DNA from: a bacterium
GTDB taxonomy: Bacteria > Armatimonadota > Abditibacteriia > Abditibacteriales > Abditibacteriaceae
Direction: 5' to 3'
NCBI GenBank assembly: GCA_004172935.1
Contig: SDZD01000020.1
Location: 34,958-98,957 of the forward strand
Length of the DNA: 64,000 nt
Numbering within the stretch: position 1 is the first letter of the stretch; the number at the start of each line of letters is the position of its first letter. A program made the position numbers and the translations under genes. A model generated the notes under the pieces. That model was given only the letters and a program-made list of their open reading frames with translations. It did no database searches and was not told where the DNA came from. Of this stretch, positions 42,739 to 51,660 are shown in pieces.

Positions 42739-45700
42739 TTATGAGGCGCGGGCTACGGCCCCTGCCAATTCAAGTTCGGGAACTTCAGTGCCGCTGAGTT
42801 GCAGTCGCACCAGTTGTTGCAAAGCCCAGGCTCGGTCGCGTGGGGCGCCATTGCGTGCTGCATCGAGCAATGATTCGATGTCAGTTTTATCTTCGGTTTT
42901 TTGTGTAACCAAGCGGCGCTGCACGCCGATTTTGGCGCGGCGGGCACGCCCACGCGAATTGATGATGGCGCTATCGAATACCGCTACTGCTTCGCTGGTA
43001 GCTACTTCGGGGGCGCGCTCCAACTGCGCCGCGACGAAGGCTTGAACGCGCGCATCGTCGTGCTGTGCTAACGAACGCAACAGATCGGGTGTCCACCGCG
43101 ATGGGAAGCGCGACAGCAAATCGAGAGCGTACTGGCGCGTGGCGTCTACCGGAGAGTCGGCGAGAGCCAAAGCACGCATCGCCCATTCGTCGCCGTCGTT
43201 TTCAAAATAGGGCTGGGCTAATGCGCCTGCTTCGGGCAGTCCGCTTTCGATGAGGCGAATGGCGAATCGTAAATTCAATGGCAGTTGGCGCAAGCGGGCC
43301 AATGCAGGGGCGCTTACCTGCGCTTCGAAATTGGTCGCGGCCAACATGAGCAGCGGTTCATCGCTGCCCAACTTGTTGGCGTTGCTTTGCAGCCAGGCGG
43401 CGATGAGCGGTTCTAAGCCGTTGGCGCCGGAATCGAGCAGTGAACGTACAGCTGCTGTTGGCAACTCGGCGAAAGCGGTTATTGCGCGCTCACGTCCCGC
43501 CATATCAAGCCAGCGGACACTATTTTCCGTGCCTGCTACGAACTGCCAGAATGCATCAGACAGCGGAACATGCGTTAAATTGGACGCGAACATCTCCAAG
43601 GTGTCGGCTTCCAGTTCGCCCAGTTTCGTCCACACCGCATCGCCATACAGTGCCAATAACTGCTGGAAAAACACCTCGCGGCCCAATGGCGGTAGTTCCT
43701 CTATCCAATCGAAATCTTCGTCCTGTGCCCATTCGCGGATGACAGGAGCGAAGGCTTCGACCCAGCGCGCTTCGCCGCCTAATCTGAGCCACTCTTCCAG
43801 CATGTCGCTATCATCCCATAAGAATTGGGCGACTTCCTGTGGCATCTGTACCTGATTGAGAGCCGGGAACAGTGGTTCCAATAGGTCTTGCCTGTCAATG
43901 TTACGCCACTGCTTGAGCGTGAATCCCTGCGGATTGGCCGCTGCCAGAGCATTCAAAAACACAGTGCGAAGTGCGGGAGAAAGGGCCGAAACGGCCTCCA
44001 ACTCGCTTTTCTGTGCCCGCGCTTCAACGAGGGGGGTCGCGAAGCGGACGACTTCTGGTTCATCGGCTTCAGGGGTATTCAAGGCGCCCCAAATCCAACG
44101 CTCGGTGGCTGTAAGTTGTGAGAAGTGGGCGAAGAGGCGTAGTGCCTCTCCACGGCGCGTGAAACCTTGCAACTCGCGCGACAACTCAGGCAAACCATAG
44201 CCTTTCATCCAACGCGCGTCGTTTTCTAGTAGGGCTGGCAGAAGGTGCAGCACTATCTCTTCATTGTGTTCTTTGGCGAAACGGCGGACGTGGTGAGTGG
44301 TGCCTTCGATTGTTTCGCCATGCGCTTTTAGCCACTCGAAGGCCCAACCCAGAACAGGCGTTGCGAGGCGGATGTCAGCCCACACCTTTTGCACCAAATC
44401 GGCGCGACCTTCTAAGGCATCGTTTTGTAAAGCCAGACGAAAGGCGAGTGTGCTTTGAATAGAGCCGCAGTAGACCCGCATCATCGAGCCTGCAACCAGT
44501 GGGGCGAGGAGGGCACGGCGCTCTTCACTCAGGCTCTTTTCATCGCGTAGGAAGTTGAGCAGACGAGCAGAGCGCCGCACCATATAGGCGATGGTTTTGG
44601 CAGTTGGTCCTCCGTTGGGGAATTGGCGGTCTTCGTTGCGGCTGGCTCCCGCTGAGTCGAGGTGTCCCATCAACACGCCGAGTAGAAAGGCTTCGCGCTC
44701 GGTGGGAATGGGAGAGTTGTTGGGCAAGTCGTATTCGCCTTTGCTCCAACGAAAACGGTTTTGGATGGGCCACAGGCGGGCTTCAGCCTTTTTATAGAGG
44801 CGTTTGAAGTCGGGCCACTGTTTGCCATCGAATTTGGAGTCGCGCACCCACTGTTCCAAATCGTCGAATCCTGCGTCGTTTAAGTTTGGGAATGTTGCCG
44901 CGAGCGAGTTGCGAGGATTGCGCACCTCATGTTTTGTGGCATCGAAAGGAATACGGTTAAGAGTGCGGGAGCCGTGCGAAGAAGTTGGGTTGGGTTTGGG
45001 AAGAGACGAGAGTTGTTGAGTGGGAACCGTCTCAAAATGGGTCTCGGTGATGAAGCGCTGCTTCGCTACGTCCGAAATAAAGGTGAGGACGTAGGCGTTT
45101 TGTGCCGTGGGATTAGCGGCGAAGTATTCGCGGAGGCGTGAGGGGCTTCCTGTGCGTGTGCCCAAGTCGTTGAAGAACACGACTGTATTGGGCTGAACGG
45201 TGATGTTGGCAGCTTTTCGCGTTCTGATTCCCGGTCCACCCATTGGACGCGAGGTGAGAAAGATGGTGACTTCGTTGGGGGATAAAGTTGTGAAGTGAGC
45301 GTTATTGAGAGGGATGCCGCGCCATTCTATTGGTTGCTGTGGGCTACGGAAATAATCTCCCAAATTGCTCGCGAACTGGTTGTAGCGGAGTTTGGCTTGC
45401 CAGATGGTTGGCTCTGCTCCAATTCGGTCAGCAATCTGCGGCCAAGACTCGGTTTCGAGGCGGCTAAAGGCGTTCGTCAGAGCCTGACGAGTTATGTTGG
45501 AATAATCCAGCGTTTCGCCCGTTTCTGAAATCGCCAGTTCGCCCGCTGCAAAATTGAGTTCTAAATGAGCTGGAGCAGTGCGGGTTAAAGAGAGGGTGTT
45601 GACGGAATAGGCGACATCATCCACGATGGCGAAACTGCCGCCGCCGCTGGTGATTTTCCAGTCTGTGTCTTTAAGCAAGGGTTTGGGGCGGTTGAAGGCT

Positions 45701-46521
45701 CCCAGAATGCCACCTTGAAGGCGCGGAGGAACACGAAAGTAAGCGAAGACGTGGGCGGCTTCGTCACAGAAACGCTGAATGTCGCCGGGTTTGACAGCTA
45801 ACTCGATTTCCACGCCGTCTTCCTGTTTGCTGCGAACTTCGCCGTCTTTGGTTACTGTGCCGACAAGGTTCATATCGAGCGCGGCACGATAGGTTTTCGC
45901 CAGGCCATTTTCAAAAGTCGTGATGCGAAATTCGTCGGTGTAGGCGAATGCGGCTTTCGAACTGAAGTCGCTTTGTGAACCAGAAGAGAGCGAGTAGCGT
46001 GTCAGGACTTCGCTTTCGGTCGGAACTGCACCCACCGAACGAATGCGAAGCGTTGGAGTTTGTTGTGTGGGTAACCACACCTTGAATGGTGTGTTGCCTA
46101 CTCCCGCCGCGTCATGGAAGGCACGCGCTTCGACCGCATAGGATCGAATAATTGAGGCAATGGGGTTGGAGTAGCGTAGGTTAACAGGGAGCTTACTGCG
46201 ATTGACACCGATGAACACCGGAGCAGGTTGAACGGGCGTGTTGCGGATTGTTGCTGGCGTCGTTTTGGGGGCGTAGCGGAAGGGGGGAGTGGCTGCTTTG
46301 ACGGAGGTATCGGGGGCACGGTCGTAGCCCACCATTTCGCCGTTGCCGAACATCGTTTGTACGATGGAGTTGACGACAGAGTGGGGGACTTCCACTGTTG
46401 CCCCCAAACGTCGCCTCACTTCGAGGGTGATTTCATAAGCCGTGAACGAAGCTCCGGCCACCACCTGATCTAAGACGGTCTGACGCGCTTCGAGGGGCAC
46501 CTGTGGATTGAGAGTGGCCAT
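42739..46521 (-). CDS. Large protein with a degenerate phage RIIA-like GHKL domain and HEAT-like C-terminus
   Basis: 1260 residues, no membrane helix. Residues 1-70 look like a winged helix (ASFTAYEITLEVRRRLGATV). About 115-290 follows the phage rIIA-type ATPase: YSNPIASIIRSYAVEARAFH, NTPFKVWLPT, SSKAAFAYTDEFRITTFENG, TYRAALD, VEIELAVKPGDIQRF, VFAYFRVPP. In phages the N-box reads like ELVSNAWDSH and the G1 box like IRDYGTGLS; here they are SYAVEARAFH and IRSVGAVPT, so the ATP-binding Asn, Asp and Gly residues are lost. The C-terminal 450 residues are helical repeats of HEAT type (YALDLLSRFPSRWTPDLLRS). It starts 103 bp after the PARP stop and is probably the scaffold or sensor of the retron-like system. 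Confidence 0.75.
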   Translation of the reverse strand: MATLNPQVPLEARQTVLDQVVAGASFTAYEITLEVRRRLGATVEVPHSVVNSIVQTMFGNGEMVGYDRAPDTSVKAATPPFRYAPKTTPATIRNTPVQPAPVFIGVNRSKLPVNLRYSNPIASIIRSYAVEARAFHDAAGVGNTPFKVWLPTQQTPTLRIRSVGAVPTESEVLTRYSLSSGSQSDFSSKAAFAYTDEFRITTFENGLAKTYRAALDMNLVGTVTKDGEVRSKQEDGVEIELAVKPGDIQRFCDEAAHVFAYFRVPPRLQGGILGAFNRPKPLLKDTDWKITSGGGSFAIVDDVAYSVNTLSLTRTAPAHLELNFAAGELAISETGETLDYSNITRQALTNAFSRLETESWPQIADRIGAEPTIWQAKLRYNQFASNLGDYFRSPQQPIEWRGIPLNNAHFTTLSPNEVTIFLTSRPMGGPGIRTRKAANITVQPNTVVFFNDLGTRTGSPSRLREYFAANPTAQNAYVLTFISDVAKQRFITETHFETVPTQQLSSLPKPNPTSSHGSRTLNRIPFDATKHEVRNPRNSLAATFPNLNDAGFDDLEQWVRDSKFDGKQWPDFKRLYKKAEARLWPIQNRFRWSKGEYDLPNNSPIPTEREAFLLGVLMGHLDSAGASRNEDRQFPNGGPTAKTIAYMVRRSARLLNFLRDEKSLSEERRALLAPLVAGSMMRVYCGSIQSTLAFRLALQNDALEGRADLVQKVWADIRLATPVLGWAFEWLKAHGETIEGTTHHVRRFAKEHNEEIVLHLLPALLENDARWMKGYGLPELSRELQGFTRRGEALRLFAHFSQLTATERWIWGALNTPEADEPEVVRFATPLVEARAQKSELEAVSALSPALRTVFLNALAAANPQGFTLKQWRNIDRQDLLEPLFPALNQVQMPQEVAQFLWDDSDMLEEWLRLGGEARWVEAFAPVIREWAQDEDFDWIEELPPLGREVFFQQLLALYGDAVWTKLGELEADTLEMFASNLTHVPLSDAFWQFVAGTENSVRWLDMAGRERAITAFAELPTAAVRSLLDSGANGLEPLIAAWLQSNANKLGSDEPLLMLAATNFEAQVSAPALARLRQLPLNLRFAIRLIESGLPEAGALAQPYFENDGDEWAMRALALADSPVDATRQYALDLLSRFPSRWTPDLLRSLAQHDDARVQAFVAAQLERAPEVATSEAVAVFDSAIINSRGRARRAKIGVQRRLVTQKTEDKTDIESLLDAARNGAPRDRAWALQQLVRLQLSGTEVPELELAGAVARAS

Positions 46522-46530
46522 GATAAAAAA

Positions 46531-46564
46531 GCTGTTAGCTATTGGCTGTTAGCCTTTAGCTTTG
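46531..46564 (-). repeat. Short-word repeats in the PARP/RIIA-like gene gap
   Basis: Minus strand AAAGCTAAAGGCTAACAGCC, then AATAGCTAACAGCTTTTTT: GCTAACAGC occurs twice in tandem, and AGCTAACAGCT plus six T could make a weak attenuator just before the ATG at 46521. Such low-complexity words turn up in intergenic gaps elsewhere in the window (26520-26590). Confidence 0.45.
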
Positions 46565-46624
46565 AGTTGTGGGAAATTATAAGTCGCCAGTTTGGGGCTA
46601 CTTGAGGGGAGAGAGCTAAAAGCC

Positions 46625-47917
46625 TTATTCAAATTCGAGCAAGTAAACGGGGTTGGCCTGGGCGGTATCGAACACAACGACTTCGTCGTTGATGAGCCAG
46701 CCCGATTTTCCAGCCCTGGCCCAGTAAGAGTCGTAGCCTTTGGGCGGATTGTCGCGCGTGGTGTTTTTGGGTTCGTAGGCTTTTCCTACTGCGACATCGT
46801 TGAGGAACATGTAGATTTTGCGGACACCCGAACCGCCGCCCCAGAAACCGTTGGAATATTGCAGCGACTTGGTCGAGGCGGGGGCGAAATAGAGGCCATT
46901 GCCGAAGTTTTTGCCCGCGATGTGCGCCGTTGAAGGCGGTGTCAGCATGTAGCCCGATTTGAGAATTGACAGCACGTTGGCGCTGGATGTGCCATGCCAC
47001 AAGCGGTGGACATTGCCCTTCTCGCTGCCACGTTCGTCGAACGATTTTTTCATGCCCGCGATTTCGACGGTGTAGACGTTCTTCAACTTCAGGTGCTTGA
47101 TGGTGACGTGTTCCGTCTTGGCCGAAGTCTCGAAGTGGTGCTTGATGGCGTCGAACTGAGCCTGATCGCGCAGTAGTTCCAAGCCGGTGTCGAACAGTGC
47201 TGGGACTGGTTCGGGTTCGCCGTCCTCTTCTTTGGGAGCGGTGACGGTGGTTAAGCTGGCTTCGAGCGAGTCGAGAATGCTGAGTTGCTTTTGGACTTCG
47301 TCGTTGTCGGGGAAGAGGGCTTTGGGGTCGGGACGAGTACGCCCAAAGTCGCGGGGAACGATGGTCAGGTAGCGGTTGAGCAGGTCGATGTAATCAGCGT
47401 CCCACTGCGCGGTATCCACTTTGTCCTTGATTTTGGAGAGCAACAATCGACCATCTATGATGCCGCCCTGCGTGATGAGGCCCGAAGCTGTCGAGAACAC
47501 GCCGGTATCTTTGTTGTATTTGATCGCCGAGTTCGAGACGATGTTGTGGATGTTGATACCGCATAGGAACGAGATGAGCGATTTGACCTCGTCGGAGTTG
47601 GTGCGGATTTGTTGAAGGGCGATCTGTTCCAATCCGGCGTTTTTGGCGCCTGCCGCAGTGGGGATATTGGAATCGAGAACGGGCTGAGGTTTGTAACCCT
47701 TGTTTGTTTTTTCGTTCAACTTTTTGTTGAACAGGCGTTCGCCACCGGGTTGGGTGGTGTCGGATTGTGTTTGCAGTTCGCCGTTGCTGTTCTCGATGTA
47801 GCGACCATAGCGGATACGAACGGAGTCGTCGTCGTGGAGGTCGATGTAATAGAACTTGTTGTTGTTAGACCCAACGGAAACGAAGATGAGACGAGCGCTT
47901 TTTGTAATTTTCGACAT
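46625..47917 (-). CDS. WGR-domain poly(ADP-ribose) polymerase (PARP-type ADP-ribosyltransferase)
   Basis: 430 residues in the order of a small eukaryote-like PARP. WGR-type domain about 10-75 (NNNKFYYIDLHDDDSVRIRYGR), helical regulatory domain about 90-215 (NAGLEQIALQQIRTNSDEVK ... GGIIDGRLLLSKI), catalytic domain 265-430. The H-Y-E triad is intact: His308 in LWHGTSSANV, Tyr343 in GKNFGNGLYFA, Glu412 in NDEVVVFD. It should use NAD+ to modify DNA or protein. GGAG lies eight bases before the ATG. It is the first protein gene after the putative retron ncRNA, and a plausible toxic effector. Confidence 0.93.
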   Translation of the reverse strand: MSKITKSARLIFVSVGSNNNKFYYIDLHDDDSVRIRYGRYIENSNGELQTQSDTTQPGGERLFNKKLNEKTNKGYKPQPVLDSNIPTAAGAKNAGLEQIALQQIRTNSDEVKSLISFLCGINIHNIVSNSAIKYNKDTGVFSTASGLITQGGIIDGRLLLSKIKDKVDTAQWDADYIDLLNRYLTIVPRDFGRTRPDPKALFPDNDEVQKQLSILDSLEASLTTVTAPKEEDGEPEPVPALFDTGLELLRDQAQFDAIKHHFETSAKTEHVTIKHLKLKNVYTVEIAGMKKSFDERGSEKGNVHRLWHGTSSANVLSILKSGYMLTPPSTAHIAGKNFGNGLYFAPASTKSLQYSNGFWGGGSGVRKIYMFLNDVAVGKAYEPKNTTRDNPPKGYDSYWARAGKSGWLINDEVVVFDTAQANPVYLLEFE

Positions 47918-48035
47918 AGGTTTGCTCCAGGCGCGGCGTAAATACTTCAGTGCAAAGATACTGCGAGAGCATTAAGCAGGGAAGCGCGGGCGTAGGTTTT
48001 TGTGAGTTCTCGCGGTTGAGAACCTTTGCCGTGTT

Positions 48036-48307
48036 AACAAGGGTGGGTGCGGTCGTCGCTTTGACTCTCGTGACGGGCGCCAGTCGCTGTAACCCCTGTG
48101 ATGGCCGGTACATGTTCGGGGGCACCTATTTCATGACAGCACGCCTAGTAAGCGAACGTGACATGAAATAGGTGCCCCCGAACATGTACCGGCCATCACA
48201 GGGGTGAAAACACACCGGCGACCCGTGCTGCAAGCGCAGCGAAAAGGGTAGAAAATGCAACTCCGGCGGAACACCGGAAAAATGCCGGCGACCGCATCCA
48301 ACTTGTT
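48036..48307 (-). ncRNA. Putative retron msr-msd RNA
   Basis: Read leftward from 48307. Position 48307-48289, AACAAGTTGGATGCGGTCG, pairs with 48055-48036, CGACCGCACCCACCCTTGTT: 16 base pairs with one mismatch and one small internal loop, as retron a1/a2 repeats do. Just inside a1 are CCGG-based stems (48288-48263) and GCTGC-gctt-GCAGC (48240-48227), like msr stem-loops. Then comes a perfect 44-bp inverted repeat (48205-48162 with 48135-48092) around a 26-base loop, like a long msd hairpin. The promoter-like element 48315-48343 would start RNA at about a1. A further hairpin (48023-48006) follows a2. The branch G is not assigned. It lies at the head of the operon, not next to the RT. Confidence 0.78.
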
Positions 48308-48314
48308 GTTCTCA

Positions 48315-48343
48315 AATTTAGCACCCCCAGAAACCGAGCGCAA
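48315..48343 (-). promoter_or_regulatory. Promoter of the retron-like operon
   Basis: TTGCGC (48343-48338), 17-bp spacer, TAAATT (48320-48315) on the minus strand. The predicted start, about seven bases on, coincides with the first bases of the a1 repeat (48307). Hexamers match the sigma-70 consensus at four or five positions each. Confidence 0.6.
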
Positions 48344-48463
48344 GGGTATTTGAAAAGTTTTTTTTGAAGCGAGTGAAAACCTTGTCGCGTCATTTGGAAT
48401 GCCATTTATTGGAAGAAAACTTGCGCTAGTGTTCGCCTTTTTGGTCAAACTTGCGCCCCGCAC

Positions 48464-49519
48464 ATGAGCAACCCGTTGAAAGTGGGAGTTATTGGTGTCG
48501 GCGGTATCGCCGGAAGCCATTTCCCCGGCTGGAAAGCCTCCGAACACTCTGAACTCGTCGCGTTTGCCGACCCCGTCGCACCTGTCCTAGAGCGCGTCGC
48601 TAAAGAGCAGGGCATCACCAAGACCTACACCAAACCCGAAGACCTCATCAATGATCCCGACATCGACATCATTGACATTTGCACGCCTTCGGCTTACCAC
48701 GCTCCGTTAGCCATCGCCGCTCTCGAAGCTGGCAAGCATGTCATCTGCGAAAAGCCACTCGCGCCCACACCAGAAGACATCAACGCCATGATCGCAGCGC
48801 GCGACAAATCGGGCAAATACCTGATGACGGCGCAGCACTTCCGCTTCCAGAGCGACACACAGGCTCTCAAGCGCGAACTTGAGACCGGTGTTCTGGGCGA
48901 CATCTACCACGCTCGTTCGTGGATGTTGCGCCGCAACTGGTTGCCAGTGCGTCCCGGCTTCATCTACAAGAAGAACTCCGGCGGCGGCCCTTGCATCGAC
49001 ATCGGCGTTCACATCCTCGACCTCACCTTGTGGATGATGGGCCACCCCAAACCTGTTGCGGTTTCGGGTATCACCCAGGACAAGCTGTCGCGTATCCCCG
49101 GTGCTTTCTCGGCATGGGGCGGCGACATCCCACAGGACATGGACGTTGAAGAGTTCGCTTCGGCGTTCGTTCGCTTCGACAACGGCGCTACGCTCATCCT
49201 CGAAGTGAGCTGGATGTTGCACCACAACACCCACGCCGAAGACATGCAGATGTGGCTGTACGGCACACAGAGCGGCTCACACTGGCCTTCGAACCAGGTT
49301 TACAGCGCCAACAACACGACCAAGCGCACCGCCGACACCCAGTTGGCTCCCGTTGGCCGTGGCATGGAACCACACGCCGCCGAGTGTGTGGCCTTCGCGA
49401 AAGCCATCGCCGAGGGCGCTCCCTCGCCAGTTCCCGCCGAGCAGTCGCGCGACGTTCAGCTCATCTTGAACGGCTTGTACGAAAGCGCCGAGAAAGGCGC
49501 CGAAGTTCGTTTGGGCTAA
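48464..49519 (+). CDS. Gfo/Idh/MocA family oxidoreductase
   Basis: 351 residues: NAD(P)-binding fold KVGVIGVGGIAGSHFPGW, the IDICTPSAYHAPLAIAALEA block, the family motif CEKPLA with the catalytic Lys, and GGGPCIDIGVHILDLTLWMM with Asp and His in the active site. Typical substrates are sugars, inositols or sugar acids; this one is not resolved. Divergent from the retron-like operon. The sequence before its ATG shows TTGCGC twice (48421 and 48450). It ends in a bidirectional terminator. Confidence 0.93.
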   Translation: MSNPLKVGVIGVGGIAGSHFPGWKASEHSELVAFADPVAPVLERVAKEQGITKTYTKPEDLINDPDIDIIDICTPSAYHAPLAIAALEAGKHVICEKPLAPTPEDINAMIAARDKSGKYLMTAQHFRFQSDTQALKRELETGVLGDIYHARSWMLRRNWLPVRPGFIYKKNSGGGPCIDIGVHILDLTLWMMGHPKPVAVSGITQDKLSRIPGAFSAWGGDIPQDMDVEEFASAFVRFDNGATLILEVSWMLHHNTHAEDMQMWLYGTQSGSHWPSNQVYSANNTTKRTADTQLAPVGRGMEPHAAECVAFAKAIAEGAPSPVPAEQSRDVQLILNGLYESAEKGAEVRLG

Positions 49520-49540
49520 TTCGGGATTAGAATCCTTAAA

Positions 49541-49575
49541 AGAGCCGCTGCACTCCGAGTGCAGCGGCTCTTTTT
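49541..49575. terminator. Bidirectional terminator between convergent genes
   Basis: AGAGCCGCTGCACT and AGTGCAGCGGCTCT form a perfect 14-bp stem (one more C-G pair closes it), with TTTTT on the plus side and TTTTAAGG on the minus side. Confidence 0.93.
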
Positions 49576-49586
49576 GTGTTTAGGGC

Positions 49587-51575
49587 TTAGTTCGCAACCC
49601 GTCCCAACGAAGGTTCGCTCGTCGGTTTTATCTCGCTTCCATCTGGTCCTAATCCGACCATCGCCCACACTGGATGCGGCCCGGTATAGCCCAGATTGCG
49701 TCCTTTGATGGCGAAGGTGCGTGCTTGGTCTTTCTTGCCCCACTTGGCGTAAGAAAGCGCCATATTCACCCAGTGCAATGGGTTCTTCGGTTCGAGTTTG
49801 GTAGCGCGCTGAAACAGCTGAATCGACTCTTCGTACTTGCCCATATCGTGCTGCAAAATGTCGGCAAGCTCGGTCAAGGTATTCGTGTTGTTGGGCGCGA
49901 GTTTGACGGCGCGCCGCGCATAGGGCAGAGCCGCTTTGAAGTCGCCCAACTCCATGCGTGTTGCGTAAGAGAACTCGCGCAAGGCGCTTGCGTTATCTGG
50001 CTCTTTGGCGATGAGTTTTTGTAGCAACGGGCGTTTCAAATTCTCTTGTCCAGTGGCTTTCAGTCCTTCATCGAGCGCTCCAATCGACAGGTAGCCAGCT
50101 CCTGCATTGGCGACCGCCAGACGAGCCATCGTCGCGAACGAATTGGCATCGCCAAACCATTTCGGCTGGAAAATTTCGAGTCCCCAGTTCAAAGCGTCTT
50201 CGTTCTTTGGGTCGCGCTTGAGCGATTCTGCCAGGGCATCGCGCGCCCACTCCGGGTTGCTATTCATCGTCGAAGTTGAGGACAACTTGAGCCAATATTC
50301 TGGGTCGGTCGGGTCGAGATTAACCGCCTTCCATGCTGCTACCTGAGCACGCGGATAGATTTGCCCGACGAATATCTTTTCCTGGCCACTCATATCCATC
50401 CACGTCGCGCCTCGGCGCCTTTCATCCGCTTGCGAACTCAGTGCCTCTGCCAGCACGTACCACGCGGCAGGGGCATGAGGAGCGGTACGTACCGCCATCT
50501 CAGCGTAATGCACCTGGGCGAAGTAATCTCCCTCTTCGTCACGCAATGCAGCGTTTCCCAGCGCAACCGATTCATTGCGTGGGTACTTGTGGTCGAGGTC
50601 AGTTAGTACCTTTGTCCTACGTTCTTTCTCGATGTCAACGAAGTTGCGAGCTGCCTCTGCTGCCAACTGAGCATTCGTTGGTGCCACGGCAAGTAGGGCA
50701 CGCACGGCCCGCAATCTCACAGGCTTTGGTTCTATGCCAGCGCGTCCCACAAACACCGCGCCCAGAGGTTTGTCGGCCAGTCGGGTTATCTGGGCCAACT
50801 GCGGTGCTTTAAGCTGCTGTAGTTGCCTCAAATCGCGCGGGAGCGAACCTAAAACTGTCAGGTCGGTGGCACTCATCCCTACCGAAGCGGGAATTTGCGC
50901 TCCCTTGACTCCCGTGGCGTTCACCAATTGGCGCGTCAGCCCCGGAAGTTGTGCCACGATTTGAGCTGGCGAACCTGTGATCTTGAAGCTCCCCACTACT
51001 TTGGAAGGGATTTTTTGTACGTCCACAACCTCGTATTGAAGCTTTTGGCCGTCAAATGAACCAATGGCGACATGCGAGGCATCAAGCCCACGCGCCACTT
51101 CGACGGCGCGGGCGCGGCCTACTGCCAAATCACTCCACCCCTTGGAGTGCAGAAAATTTCCTGCCATGCCCCATGTGGGCACGACTTCAAACACTGGTGA
51201 GCCTGCCCCCATCGCATCCATCCAGCGAGAACATCCGGCGCCAAAACTTTTCGCTTTGGTGCCTTGAGGTTCACATATAACAAGACCTCGCTTAGGCAGG
51301 GTATCGTTCAGAGATTTGAGGTAGTTCGCTTCGTATGACTCGGCAGGGGGAGCGACGAATTGCGTCGTTCCAATTTCTGCCAGTTCCGAAACATCGGGAG
51401 CAGGACGTAGTAATTCTGCCTTAAAAGCAGCCTGAACTTCGGCTCTGTGGCGTTGGCGGGGGAGGGATGCGGCGGGAACAGAAGCGGGAGCAGCAATTTC
51501 TGTTGAGGTGTCTGAGTTGGTTGCGCATCCAGCCAAACCAAACAGAGGAAGCAAGAGAAGTGGGCGGGGTGACAT
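49587..51575 (-). CDS. Lipoprotein with TPR repeats
   Basis: 662 residues; lipobox LFGLAGC places it in the envelope. Residues about 30-330 are a mixed domain with a TolB-like or flavodoxin-like first part (VFEVVPTWGMAGNFL, RARAVEVARGLDASHVAIGS). About 370-660 are tetratricopeptide repeats (AARNFVDIEKERR, ANSFATMARLAVANAGAGYL, PYARRAVKLAPNNTNTLTEL, LFQRATKLEPKNPLHWVNMA). It may hold together envelope complexes; no precise role. Confidence 0.82.
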   Translation of the reverse strand: MSPRPLLLLPLFGLAGCATNSDTSTEIAAPASVPAASLPRQRHRAEVQAAFKAELLRPAPDVSELAEIGTTQFVAPPAESYEANYLKSLNDTLPKRGLVICEPQGTKAKSFGAGCSRWMDAMGAGSPVFEVVPTWGMAGNFLHSKGWSDLAVGRARAVEVARGLDASHVAIGSFDGQKLQYEVVDVQKIPSKVVGSFKITGSPAQIVAQLPGLTRQLVNATGVKGAQIPASVGMSATDLTVLGSLPRDLRQLQQLKAPQLAQITRLADKPLGAVFVGRAGIEPKPVRLRAVRALLAVAPTNAQLAAEAARNFVDIEKERRTKVLTDLDHKYPRNESVALGNAALRDEEGDYFAQVHYAEMAVRTAPHAPAAWYVLAEALSSQADERRRGATWMDMSGQEKIFVGQIYPRAQVAAWKAVNLDPTDPEYWLKLSSTSTMNSNPEWARDALAESLKRDPKNEDALNWGLEIFQPKWFGDANSFATMARLAVANAGAGYLSIGALDEGLKATGQENLKRPLLQKLIAKEPDNASALREFSYATRMELGDFKAALPYARRAVKLAPNNTNTLTELADILQHDMGKYEESIQLFQRATKLEPKNPLHWVNMALSYAKWGKKDQARTFAIKGRNLGYTGPHPVWAMVGLGPDGSEIKPTSEPSLGRVAN

Positions 51576-51660
51576 AGGTAATGATAAAACCCGCGCCCAG
51601 TGTCTACTTCTCGATTCTTAGTGTCAATTCAGAAATTTTGTTGTGCGAATCGAATACTTT

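Noticed and set aside
48092..48205. The perfect 44-bp inverted repeat as a transposon end, MITE or terminator.
   Set aside because: There is no transposase, no target duplication and no T-tract. It sits between a1/a2-like pairing segments and after a promoter in front of an operon with a retron RT, so the msd reading explains more.
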